From CAZGMJ01 sp964649005 (GTDB taxonomy: Bacteria > Planctomycetota > Phycisphaerae > Sedimentisphaerales > Anaerobacaceae): a DNA stretch of 9,759 bases. The notes beneath the pieces are model-generated. The model saw only the letters and a list, made by a program, of their open reading frames with translations, was not told the DNA's origin and made no database searches. Made by a program: the position numbers and the translations under genes. The DNA lies in contig CAZYMD010000183.1 of the NCBI GenBank assembly GCA_964649005.1, positions 1-9,759 on the forward strand. Direction: 5' to 3'. Within the stretch, counting starts at the first letter, position 1. Every line of letters begins with the position of its first letter. Below, one piece after another: positions 1 through 7,245 of this stretch.

Positions 1-173
1 GCTTCAAGGTCTTTATATGCCAGCCCGTTAATCCGGAGCAGCTCGGTCCGCCCCATCTCGAACCAGACCGGGTAAACGCTGTGGTGTATAAGCCCCGCCT
101 TGTCCGTCTCCACATAACGAGGAACGATCTCTATCGTATGACTCTGAATTGTGATCCGCTCGGGAAAATTCAT
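1..173 (-). CDS. Acyl-CoA thioesterase, YbgC/FadM-type hotdog fold (5' part only, cut by window edge)
   Basis: The frame opens at ATG 173-171 and runs out of the window after 57 codons plus two bases. The peptide starts MNFPERITIQ and contains RYVETDKAGLIHHSVYPVWF followed by EMGRTELLRINGLAYKDLE. This is the N-terminal signature of 4-hydroxybenzoyl-CoA thioesterase-like single-domain hotdog proteins, with Asp24 in the ETDxxG segment as the expected catalytic acid. Such proteins hydrolyse acyl-CoA thioesters in the cytoplasm; the substrate cannot be told from this fragment. I chose the start at 173 because AAGGTGAT lies about 7 nt upstream, whereas the in-frame ATG at 197 has no visible ribosome site. 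The gene is separated from the sugar operon by a 179-bp repeat-bearing gap and is probably unrelated to it. Full family length would be about 130-150 residues, so more than half is missing. Confidence 0.85.
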   Translation of the reverse strand, partial: MNFPERITIQSHTIEIVPRYVETDKAGLIHHSVYPVWFEMGRTELLRINGLAYKDLE

Positions 174-216
174 CTGATTATCACCTTTGCCGTCCATATT
201 AAAAACACACTAAGAG

Positions 217-229
217 GTTCTAACAGAAC
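217..229. repeat. 13-bp inverted repeat GTTCT-AAC-AGAAC
   Basis: A perfect 5-bp inverted repeat with a 3-nt centre lies 44 bp upstream of the thioesterase start and downstream of a possible -10 element. Its size and place would suit a dimeric repressor operator or a short hairpin in the 5' leader. No regulator can be named, and a chance occurrence is possible. Confidence 0.35.
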
Positions 230-243
230 TTTCTCTTGTACTT

Positions 244-271
244 TTTATAATTCCCATACCCCTACAGTCAT
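244..271 (-). promoter_or_regulatory. Possible weak sigma-70-type promoter for the thioesterase gene
   Basis: On the minus strand, ATGACT (271-266, four of six matches to TTGACA) is followed after 16 bp by TATAAA (249-244, five of six matches to TATAAT), about 70 bp upstream of the start at 173. The -35 half lies inside the tandem repeat, so the match may be accidental. Listed because the thioesterase needs a promoter somewhere in this gap unless it is read through from the operon. Confidence 0.25.
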
Positions 272-310
272 TCCCATACCACTACCGTCATTCCCATATC
301 CCTACGGTCA
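251..310. repeat. Three tandem 20-bp units, TTCCCATA..CTAC.GTCA
   Basis: Three units of exactly 20 bp follow one another at 251-270, 271-290 and 291-310: TTCCCATACCCCTACAGTCA, TTCCCATACCACTACCGTCA and TTCCCATATCCCTACGGTCA. They differ at a few positions only. Their junction sequence GTCATTCCC is the same as the left side of the palindrome that follows directly, so the array looks like repeated half-elements of that mobile-type repeat. There are no unique spacers, so it is not a CRISPR. It lies between the transporter stop and the thioesterase start. Confidence 0.85.
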
Positions 311-329
311 TTCCCGCGAAGGCGGGAAT
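310..329. repeat. dRS3/REP-like perfect palindrome ATTCCCGC-GAAG-GCGGGAAT
   Basis: Eight-base perfect arms flank a 4-nt loop, in the wider context GTCATTCCCGCGAAGGCGGG followed by AATCCAG. The ATTCCC-N8-GGGAAT form is that of the Neisseria dRS3 repeat, and similar GTCATTCCCGC..GCGGGAATCCAG elements are dispersed in many bacterial genomes. It lies 24 bp beyond the transporter stop codon. On the minus strand it has no T-run after the stem, so it is not a classical intrinsic terminator, although such hairpins can protect mRNA 3' ends. Confidence 0.8.
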
Positions 330-352
330 CCAGAATGTTTTCTTAGAGCCAA

Positions 353-1756
353 TCACACTGTTTTACCCCAGTACCTGTCTATCTGCTCTAAGGTTTTTCC
401 TTTTGTTTCCGGAACAAAACGAAGCACAAACAGGAACAATGCTACACACATAATGCCGTAAAGACAGAAAGGAAACCCATTGTGGAATTTCTCCACCAGC
501 CACGGATCCTCATCCATCATGGTGAAGCTCTGCGTAACGATGTAATTGGACATCCACAGGAACACAGTCGCCACCCCCATAGCCCGCCCTCGAATACGCG
601 TCGGGAATATTTCCGAGAGTATTACCCACGTTACAGGTCCGACCGATAGAGCGAAGAATGCGATGTAACCAAGGATGAAGGCGAGCAGCCACATCCCCGT
701 TGTGCTCTGTAAATAGGCTGCAAGCCCCATAGCAGCCAGGCAAAGCCCCATCCCCGCCGAGCCGATCAGCATCAAAGGCTTTCGGCCAAGCCGATCGACA
801 GTCCATATAGCCACAACCGTAAAGGTCATGTTGACCGCTCCGACAATGACTTCTTTTAGCAGCGCCGCATTGGTCCCCGACCCCATCTTCTTGAAGATCT
901 CCGCCCCGAAATAAAGGAAAACATTGATCCCGGTAACCTGCTGCAACACTGCCAGTACGATACCAATCACCAGAACGATCCGCATCCCGGGCTTCAGCAG
1001 TTGGCTCAGCGAGCTGCTCTCGTGGGCGATGGCGTCCTCGATTTCTTTCAATTCCCACTCGGCCTGTTCCGCTCCTCCGACACGAGTGAGTATCGCCAGC
1101 GCGTTTTGACGATGCCCGTACTTGGCCAGCCAGCGTGGGCTTTCAGGCACGATAAAGAGCAACAATAAAAGAAGCACTGCAGGAAGAGCCTCAGAGCCGA
1201 ACATCCAACGCCACCCATACGCCGTATTCCATTGCTCGGTCCCCTGTTGGGCGATGAAGTAATTCACTAAATATACCACAAGAAAGCCCGTGACGATGGC
1301 GAACTGATTGATCGAGACCATTCGCCCCCTGATTCGCGCAGGCGATATCTCAGCGATATACATCGGAGACGTAATCGACGCCGCCCCAACACCGATCCCA
1401 CCGATGATGCGGAAAATAACAAACATCGTCACATTTTTAGGCAGCGCCGTCCCGACAGCCGAAATGAAGAAAAGAACCGCCGAGACGATAAGGGTCTTCT
1501 TCCTGCCCAAACGATCGCTCATCAGCCCCGCAATACAAACCCCTATAGTGCAGCCGATCAGCGCACTGGCCGCGACCCAGCCCTTCTGAAAGCTGGGATC
1601 GAGATTGAAGTGATTTTCAAGAAAACCAATTGCCCCCGCAATAACCCCTGTATCGTAGCCGAAAAGCAGCCCGCCCAAAGCCGCAACGATACTAACCAGC
1701 ACCACATACCCGATACTTCCCTTATCTTGATCTTCTATCATATTTCTCCCAACCAT
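353..1756 (-). CDS. MFS sugar porter (sugar:H+ symporter family), last gene of the operon
   Basis: An inner-membrane transporter of about 467 residues with twelve predicted hydrophobic segments. The sugar porter signatures are all present: GGLLFGYDTG (residues 28-37), DRLGRKK in loop 2-3 (81-87), PESPRWL after helix 6 (204-210), QQVTGIN in helix 7 (272-278), a second DRLGRK (321-326) and PETKGKTLEQID at the C-terminus (449-460). Family members import hexoses, pentoses or similar monosaccharides, usually with protons; the sugar cannot be read from sequence. The frame could open at 1825, but that would overlap the sulfatase by 53 bp. ATG 1756 leaves a 16-bp gap and has AGGG 5 nt upstream. ATG 1741 (GGGAG, 4 nt upstream) is an equally credible start and loses five residues. 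As last gene of the operon it most likely imports the monosaccharide released by the GH2 and sulfatase. Confidence 0.93.
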   Translation of the reverse strand: MVGRNMIEDQDKGSIGYVVLVSIVAALGGLLFGYDTGVIAGAIGFLENHFNLDPSFQKGWVAASALIGCTIGVCIAGLMSDRLGRKKTLIVSAVLFFISAVGTALPKNVTMFVIFRIIGGIGVGAASITSPMYIAEISPARIRGRMVSINQFAIVTGFLVVYLVNYFIAQQGTEQWNTAYGWRWMFGSEALPAVLLLLLLFIVPESPRWLAKYGHRQNALAILTRVGGAEQAEWELKEIEDAIAHESSSLSQLLKPGMRIVLVIGIVLAVLQQVTGINVFLYFGAEIFKKMGSGTNAALLKEVIVGAVNMTFTVVAIWTVDRLGRKPLMLIGSAGMGLCLAAMGLAAYLQSTTGMWLLAFILGYIAFFALSVGPVTWVILSEIFPTRIRGRAMGVATVFLWMSNYIVTQSFTMMDEDPWLVEKFHNGFPFCLYGIMCVALFLFVLRFVPETKGKTLEQIDRYWGKTV

Positions 1757-1772
1757 ACTTACCCTGTCCTGG

Positions 1773-3692
1773 CTATTGCGAACAGTTTTCCAGAGCGTAC
1801 TTAAGAGCCCAATCGATAAACGCAATATGATCGTTATTGATATAGCTTCCGTCTGGATTCAAACATCGCGCGCGGGCTTCGCGAATTTGCTTTGCAACTG
1901 GACAGGCCCTGCCGTCGATACGCTGTAGCTCCCTGGCCGCATAAAGAGCCGTTTCCTGCCGATCCTCTCTCAATCCCGCAGCAAGCACACCCAATGCCCC
2001 CTCGCAAATATCCAGCCTGCAAAGCACGCCCGCTGCAGCAAACCGCACGTTAGGCGCAGGATCGTCCAGAAGCGCCTTGATATCCTCCGACGCAGGCCCT
2101 GCTTGTCGCCCCATAGCATCCAGAGCGATCACAGCCCAATAACGCGCTGCGCTATCGGAGTCTTTAAGCAGCCCTCGGATCTCATCGAGACGATCGGACC
2201 CAGAACCGACCATTTGAGCCGTCCCCAGAATCCGTTTAACAGGATATTTCAGTGGATTCTGCGCAGCTTCATAAGGCGTCGCCCCCTCCGCCCGTATGTG
2301 CATCTCCGCCTCAGACATCAAACCTGTATCGCACGTCTCGATCATCCAGTCGGCCAGCACCCCTCGAAGTTTGTTCAAAATGCCGCTATGCGCCTGCGAA
2401 TATGCCAGGTTGTTCAGCTCATCTGGATCGTAGTGTGTGTCGTAAAGCTCCTCGACAGGCTTTCTCGGCTGCCAGAGCGCCATCTGCTGCGCCGTCAGCT
2501 TGCCCTCCGAAACAACTCGGCGCATCTCCTGCATAATCTCAGCCCTGTCGGGAAATTCGCTTGGCTGAATATACCCCAAGTGAGGCATGAAGTTGCGAAT
2601 GTACTTATAGCGTTCGTTGCGAACGCATCGCGACATTTCATACACTTCATCAACCCTGCTGCTCGCTCCGAAGATATACTGTCTGCCCCCGCGAATCTGC
2701 CCGCCAAGAAAGGCGCGACCCTGCATATGTTCTGGTATCGCCACGCCCGCAAGACTCAAAACCGTCGGCGCAAAATCCACGAAACTAACGAGTCTGTCGG
2801 TCCGTCCTCTTGCAGCTATTGAACTGAGATTTTTATACTTGTCAGGAAAATGAACGATCAGCGGAACGTGCAACCCCGAATCGTAAAGCGTCCTCTTGAA
2901 ACGAGGAATCCCCAATCCGTGGTCTGAGAAGAAAAACACGATAGTGTCATCCGCAAGCCCGTCAGCTTCAAGATCAGCCAGCAGACTGCCCACTTCACCA
3001 TCCATGTATGTTATCAAATCGTAATATCGAGCCCAGATTTTGCGAATGAAAGGCGTATCGGGATAGTAGGCCGGTAAAACGATTTTCGCCGGATCGCATC
3101 GCTCCTCAGGCTTTAGCTTGGAGCCGTATTTCTCTTCGAACTCTTCATCGGAGCCGTTGATTTGTCCCTGATGAGTCGCCATCAAATTGAAGACGCTAAA
3201 GAACGGCTGGCCATCTTTGCGTTTGCGCCAGTGTGCCTCGTGGCTGGACTCGTCCCACACTCCAGTCGCATCGAAATTGTAGTCTTCCTTATAGTTGTTC
3301 GAGCAGTAATAACCAGCCTGCCTGAGATACTCTGGCAAGCACTTGATGCTGTCGGGTAGTTTCACTGTCGAACGCAAGTGTTGCGTGCCAAGCGAAGTGG
3401 CATAGAGCCCCGTGATAAGACAAGATCGACCCGGAGCGCAAACAGGAGCAGTCGAAAATGCCCGCTCGTACAACACCCCTTCACCTGCCAGCCTGTCCAG
3501 ATTAGGCGTAACAGCCAAAGAATCCCCATAGCAGCCGAGCCTCGGACTGACATCTTCGCACGTAATCCAGAGGATATTGGGCCTGTCGTCCGCGACTGTA
3601 ACAGCCCGCCTTTTTCCCGAGCCGCCGCAGCCACCAAACCAAACGCTGCAAACGCCAATCCCTGCCGTTTTCAAAAAATCCCGGCGTTTCAT
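1773..3692 (-). CDS. Tat-exported lipoprotein sulfatase (type I, FGly) with C-terminal HEAT-like repeats
   Basis: A 639-residue enzyme predicted to hydrolyse sulfate esters on a glycan outside the cytoplasm. The N-terminus has a twin-arginine motif (RRDFLK, 3-8) and a lipobox-like FGGC ending at Cys22, so it is probably a Tat lipoprotein. The sulfatase core has metal-site ITCED (43-47, Asp47), the FGly signature CAPGRSCLITG (85-95) with Cys85 as the residue modified to formylglycine, His174, SDHG (256-259) and Lys266 before TLYDSG. The CEDxSPxLGCYGD and APVCAPGRS..TG..ATSLGTQHLR segments resemble the S1_8/heparan N-sulfatase-like group, a tentative assignment. Residues about 500-605 form short helical HEAT-like repeats (RYWAVIALDAMG, DPAPNVRFAAAGVLCRL). 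The start at 3692 has GAGGAG overlapping the GH2 stop codon, implying translational coupling. No sulfatase-maturing enzyme lies in the window, so it must be encoded elsewhere. Confidence 0.95.
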   Translation of the reverse strand: MKRRDFLKTAGIGVCSVWFGGCGGSGKRRAVTVADDRPNILWITCEDVSPRLGCYGDSLAVTPNLDRLAGEGVLYERAFSTAPVCAPGRSCLITGLYATSLGTQHLRSTVKLPDSIKCLPEYLRQAGYYCSNNYKEDYNFDATGVWDESSHEAHWRKRKDGQPFFSVFNLMATHQGQINGSDEEFEEKYGSKLKPEERCDPAKIVLPAYYPDTPFIRKIWARYYDLITYMDGEVGSLLADLEADGLADDTIVFFFSDHGLGIPRFKRTLYDSGLHVPLIVHFPDKYKNLSSIAARGRTDRLVSFVDFAPTVLSLAGVAIPEHMQGRAFLGGQIRGGRQYIFGASSRVDEVYEMSRCVRNERYKYIRNFMPHLGYIQPSEFPDRAEIMQEMRRVVSEGKLTAQQMALWQPRKPVEELYDTHYDPDELNNLAYSQAHSGILNKLRGVLADWMIETCDTGLMSEAEMHIRAEGATPYEAAQNPLKYPVKRILGTAQMVGSGSDRLDEIRGLLKDSDSAARYWAVIALDAMGRQAGPASEDIKALLDDPAPNVRFAAAGVLCRLDICEGALGVLAAGLREDRQETALYAARELQRIDGRACPVAKQIREARARCLNPDGSYINNDHIAFIDWALKYALENCSQ

Positions 3693-3705
3693 ATTTCTGC
3701 TCTCC

Positions 3706-5862
3706 TCACTTTTTAATTGGAGCCTTCACTTTGAAATCACGAACGCTGGAGATGCGATTGCCTGATACCGTCTCCAACACAGCAACGATTTTGTAATCGC
3801 CTACCTGTTCTGGTATTTGCTGACTGAAGGTCAACGTCTTACTGCCCAATGATTTAACCGTGCAACTCTCAACCTGCTCTGCGACTTTTTTACCATTACG
3901 CTTGAGTTGCAACAGGACGTTTCCCCGCCAATCCTCGTACAGATCGTTGATTACCACAACTTTGATCTCCTGCGTCGAACCTGCGCCAAGCTCCTCACCC
4001 CAGAAATCAACCATCACTCCAACTGGCGAAAAAGCCTGCCGAACGTACTTCTCGAAGAATGGCTCGAATTTGAGCTTCTCCAGATCGATGAAGTGATCGC
4101 TCGTCGCCCCACCTTCAGGTCTTGGCTTGTCGCCTGCCCGCGAATATCCCAATCCGCAAAAGTGCAGCACGCCCGCACACTCACGACGACACCGCCAGAA
4201 CTCCGTCAGCGCCGCGAGATATTTCGCATATAGAAGTTGCCGCTCTTCGGTAGCCGAATCAGGCCCTAACAGCTTTTCATATATACTGCCAGTTAGGCAC
4301 GTCGTGGTCCCATCCCGATTGAGCCAGAGCCATGCATATTCGTTAATGATAATCGGCACATTGCGTTTTTTCTGCTCGCTCTGCAAGCTGGGCGTGCCGC
4401 TTACCTTCACCATATCGGCAAGCTTGAATCCCGGATCATCTCCCCAGTACTGATCCCATAGTTTGCTGAACAGATAAGGATGCGACTCCACGAAATCTCC
4501 ATCGCTTTGTGGCGCCGCCCAGCCGTTCTCCCAGGGGCGATTCGACAAATCCAGATGACGCACCTGCCCAAGCGCCTTGCCCGTTTCCGTCGTGTTACTC
4601 TCATTCTGAGCATCCCACATCACAACGGACGCGTGGTTCCAACGCTCGCGCATCCACTCGGTGTACTCGGGGACGATCTTCTCGGCGAGAGGCTTTTCGG
4701 GAGCGTTGCCCAGCAGCCAGATCGGAAATTCATCCTGAATCAAAAATCCCTCTTCGTCCGCAATGTCATACCAGAAATCCGGAGGAAAGCCGATACAGTA
4801 CCGAATCGAATTCCAGTTCATGCTCTTGAACTTACGATGCAGCTTGCGCACCCAGTTCTTGCGCCAGGGCTTGTCACCGCGTTCCGTGTCCTCGAAGAAA
4901 CGATACGCGCAGACATTTGTCCCCCGCATGAAATAGGGCTTGCCATTGAGAATAGCCCGCCCGGAATTTTTATCAAACTTGAAGGAGCGTATCGCGAACC
5001 GAACGTTGACATTGTCACCACCAGTGTTGATGCGCAATTCATAGAGAAACGGATTCTCAGGCGACCACAACTTACAGCCCTCTATCGGAATCTCGGCTTC
5101 TATTTTAGTAATCTTGCTGGCGCTGAGCCTGCCATGTAGCACAGCGTCACCGACAATCTTACCCGATCGCGCCTCTCGCACTTCAAAGTTGACCGTCCCC
5201 GAACCTGCCTCCACGCCACATTGAATTTCAGTCACAACCTTCACTTTTCCGGCGGCGATGTCAGGTGCTGTTTGCACGTTCACAATGTAAGGCTCGCCCG
5301 TCAGGATCAAATCCACCGAATCATAAATCCCCGGAATATAAAGGTACTTCTCGAAATCCCAACCGGAAGGCTGCCCAGCCGGCACGCTCTCGCGATCCGC
5401 CCCGACGCGAACGACCAGTTCGTTCTCCTGCCCCGAACATCGCAGTGCATCTTTGACATCGAGATAGCAGGGCGTAAAGCATGGCAAATGCTCGCCAACA
5501 ACTTTACCGTTAAGCCAGACCTTCGTGCCGTACTTGGCCTTGTGAATCTTCAGCACCGCCGTCTCTGGTATCGCGCCCGAAACCTTGAAGGTTCGCCTGT
5601 ACCAGAACGCCTGTCTTTTGTCGCTCTTTTTACCAACGTCTTCGAAAGCAGGCTCCGCCATATCGACCAGCCCTGGCACTGGAACCTTAGAGCTGAAACT
5701 CTCAGGCATCGAATCCATCGAGCTCTGCCCAACTCCCCATGTCCCATCGAGGCTTATGACCCGCCGATGGCCGGCGCTATTCCACGAGGCATTTTTAAGA
5801 ACGTTGCATCCGCACGTCAGGACCATCAGTACCACAGCAAAAATCAATAGTCGTCGTAACAT
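3706..5862 (-). CDS. Glycoside hydrolase family 2 lipoprotein (beta-galactosidase/glucuronidase-like)
   Basis: A 718-residue retaining glycosidase. The N-terminal hydrophobic stretch ends in LTCGC, suggesting a Sec lipoprotein anchored at Cys19. Domains in order: GH2 sugar-binding jelly roll (about 38-188, with DGTW and VWLNGKVVGEH), Ig-like domain (about 193-295), TIM barrel (about 298-610) and a C-terminal Ig-like domain (about 615-715). The barrel carries NHASVVMWDAQNES, with Glu421 of the Asn-Glu pair as predicted acid/base, and PIIINEYAWLWLNRDG, with Glu508 as predicted nucleophile. Substrate cannot be decided; GH2 includes beta-galactosidases, glucuronidases and mannosidases. AAGGAG (5876-5871) lies 8 nt before the ATG. 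It sits 39 bp after the URO-D gene and 13 bp before the sulfatase, and is expected to cleave the same sulfated glycan. The WLWLNRDG and AGVLHFCGLGYSR segments suggest a distinct planctomycete-type subgroup. Confidence 0.93.
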   Translation of the reverse strand: MLRRLLIFAVVLMVLTCGCNVLKNASWNSAGHRRVISLDGTWGVGQSSMDSMPESFSSKVPVPGLVDMAEPAFEDVGKKSDKRQAFWYRRTFKVSGAIPETAVLKIHKAKYGTKVWLNGKVVGEHLPCFTPCYLDVKDALRCSGQENELVVRVGADRESVPAGQPSGWDFEKYLYIPGIYDSVDLILTGEPYIVNVQTAPDIAAGKVKVVTEIQCGVEAGSGTVNFEVREARSGKIVGDAVLHGRLSASKITKIEAEIPIEGCKLWSPENPFLYELRINTGGDNVNVRFAIRSFKFDKNSGRAILNGKPYFMRGTNVCAYRFFEDTERGDKPWRKNWVRKLHRKFKSMNWNSIRYCIGFPPDFWYDIADEEGFLIQDEFPIWLLGNAPEKPLAEKIVPEYTEWMRERWNHASVVMWDAQNESNTTETGKALGQVRHLDLSNRPWENGWAAPQSDGDFVESHPYLFSKLWDQYWGDDPGFKLADMVKVSGTPSLQSEQKKRNVPIIINEYAWLWLNRDGTTTCLTGSIYEKLLGPDSATEERQLLYAKYLAALTEFWRCRRECAGVLHFCGLGYSRAGDKPRPEGGATSDHFIDLEKLKFEPFFEKYVRQAFSPVGVMVDFWGEELGAGSTQEIKVVVINDLYEDWRGNVLLQLKRNGKKVAEQVESCTVKSLGSKTLTFSQQIPEQVGDYKIVAVLETVSGNRISSVRDFKVKAPIKK

Positions 5863-5901
5863 CGGCTGGACTCCTTTTCAATGTGGATTCGCTGCTTATA
5901 T

Positions 5902-7200
5902 CTATCTATTGACGTTTCTACCCAGCGCCTCGAACATCGCCAGCAGGTTCTCCGTCGGCGTATTGCACTGGATATTGTGAATCGTGTTGAACACAAACCC
6001 AGGCGTAGCGCCGAACACCCTTACCCGCTCGGCCACCTGCTCCCGGACCTCGTCGGGCGTCCCGAACGGAAGCGTCTGTTGTGTATCGACACCGCCGCCC
6101 CAGAATACAATCCTGCCACCGTACTTCTCAACTAGCCCCTCGGGATCCATCCACTTCGCTGAGGTTTGAACCGGATTGAGAACATCGAATCCAGCCTCGA
6201 TGAAACCTTCGATCAAAGGCTCGCATCCGCCGCAGCAGTGCTTGATCGTTTTCCACTTCGTATTCGCGTGAATCCAGTCGTTAACCTTCCTGCTGTAAGG
6301 CATATACAGCTCCCGATACGCATCAGGCGAGCAGAACAAACTATTCTGCGAAGCCAGATCCGTCCCATCCATAAAAAATATGTGCACCTTGTCACCCACC
6401 GCCTGATAGATAAGCCCGAGGTTCTTTATCGCAATCTCCGCCTGCCCCGCGAACACCTCCTTGATATAGTCTTTCCGCGTGATGGTGCTGATGTACCATT
6501 CCTCGATATCGCGAATCCCCTTCGGATCCTTCATCCAGGGCGCAGGAACCAGAGCTATGTCACCGAATGCCGCCCCACCGAATCCGCAGGCGACCGCAAG
6601 GTCCGTGCTCTCGTAAAGCTCGCTCGCCGCACGCTCGTAGTAGGCCAGATCTTCATCGCTGATCGGCCCGAAGTCCTCCAGATTGTCCGCAGGATTCAGC
6701 TTACTGTCATCGATCGGTTTTTGCCTGATAATCGAATCGAAATAGTACCCTCCTTTGGGCATTTTAGCCGACGCCGACGCCGACTTGTCCCCCTCCGGGT
6801 ACATCAGAATATCGCCGTCCGCCTCAGGCTCCGTATTGAACTTCTCCGCCACAAGAACATCCGTACCGTCGAAGGTCCGCCAGCTCTTCCAGCCGGTATT
6901 TTCATAGCCGAACATATTCTTTGGCGAAGGAAGATTCACCACATCGATTCCCAGTGCAGCCCGCAATTCCGCATCAACCTCCCCTAACATCTGATAAGGC
7001 TCGACGACCTTCACCCTCTCGCCGGCCTTCGCTAGCCCCAGAGCCTTCCGCAAATTAGCCACAACGCTAACGTGCGCCCCCGAACAAGGCGTCCCCCCAA
7101 TATCCACAGCAACTCGATCGACCCGCTCATAGTTCAACGTCTTCAGAACTCGCTCCCTGCCCGTCATAACCGACTTTCCCATTGGACGTTCTGTCATCAT
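5902..7200 (-). CDS. URO-D/MtaA superfamily protein with methyltransferase-type zinc site; first gene of the operon
   Basis: A 432-residue cytoplasmic protein with no signal peptide. It belongs to the uroporphyrinogen decarboxylase superfamily, which holds both haem-pathway URO-D and the corrinoid:coenzyme methyltransferases (MtaA, MtbA, CmuA). Family features are the N-terminal RERVLKTLNYERVDRV (15-30), FMDGTDLASQNSLFCSP (276-292) and the end HNIQCNTPTENLLAMFEALG (408-427). The RQAGR motif of haem URO-D is absent and the chain is longer than the usual 340-360 residues. His321, Cys323 (KHCCGGC) and Cys412 match the His-x-Cys...Cys zinc ligands of MtaA-type methyltransferases, so methyl transfer is more likely than tetrapyrrole decarboxylation. 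ATG 7200 is followed by ATG 7197; GGAG at 7208-7205 lies 4 and 7 nt upstream of them, so 7197 may be the true start. As first gene of a glycan operon its role may be handling methylated sugars, but this is unproven and no corrinoid protein is visible. Confidence 0.88.
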   Translation of the reverse strand: MMTERPMGKSVMTGRERVLKTLNYERVDRVAVDIGGTPCSGAHVSVVANLRKALGLAKAGERVKVVEPYQMLGEVDAELRAALGIDVVNLPSPKNMFGYENTGWKSWRTFDGTDVLVAEKFNTEPEADGDILMYPEGDKSASASAKMPKGGYYFDSIIRQKPIDDSKLNPADNLEDFGPISDEDLAYYERAASELYESTDLAVACGFGGAAFGDIALVPAPWMKDPKGIRDIEEWYISTITRKDYIKEVFAGQAEIAIKNLGLIYQAVGDKVHIFFMDGTDLASQNSLFCSPDAYRELYMPYSRKVNDWIHANTKWKTIKHCCGGCEPLIEGFIEAGFDVLNPVQTSAKWMDPEGLVEKYGGRIVFWGGGVDTQQTLPFGTPDEVREQVAERVRVFGATPGFVFNTIHNIQCNTPTENLLAMFEALGRNVNR

Positions 7201-7245
7201 ATGTCTCCGATTCTCCTGTTATATCGATAGCAAAACCTTCGCCGT

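Noticed and set aside
251..329. CRISPR array
   Set aside because: The 20-bp units are directly adjacent with no unique spacers and no cas genes are nearby.
310..329. Intrinsic terminator for the sugar porter gene
   Set aside because: The stem is strong but no T-run follows on the minus strand, and the sequence matches a dispersed repeat type; called as a repeat instead.
81..461. Plus-strand 126-residue frame
   Set aside because: It runs antisense through the thioesterase start, the tandem repeats, the palindrome and the transporter end; its coding content is the repeat itself.
1757..1825. Longer N-terminus of the sugar porter starting at 1825
   Set aside because: It would overlap the sulfatase by 53 bp and adds a non-family extension; ATG 1756 or 1741 has a ribosome site and fits the operon spacing.
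4480..5139. Plus-strand 219-residue frame, and a similar one at 2103-2822
   Set aside because: Both are antisense to the GH2 and sulfatase genes and have no recognisable domain or ribosome site.
6166..6987. Plus-strand 273-residue frame
   Set aside because: It is fully antisense to the URO-D gene, which has clear family motifs; the long plus-strand frame is a codon-bias shadow.
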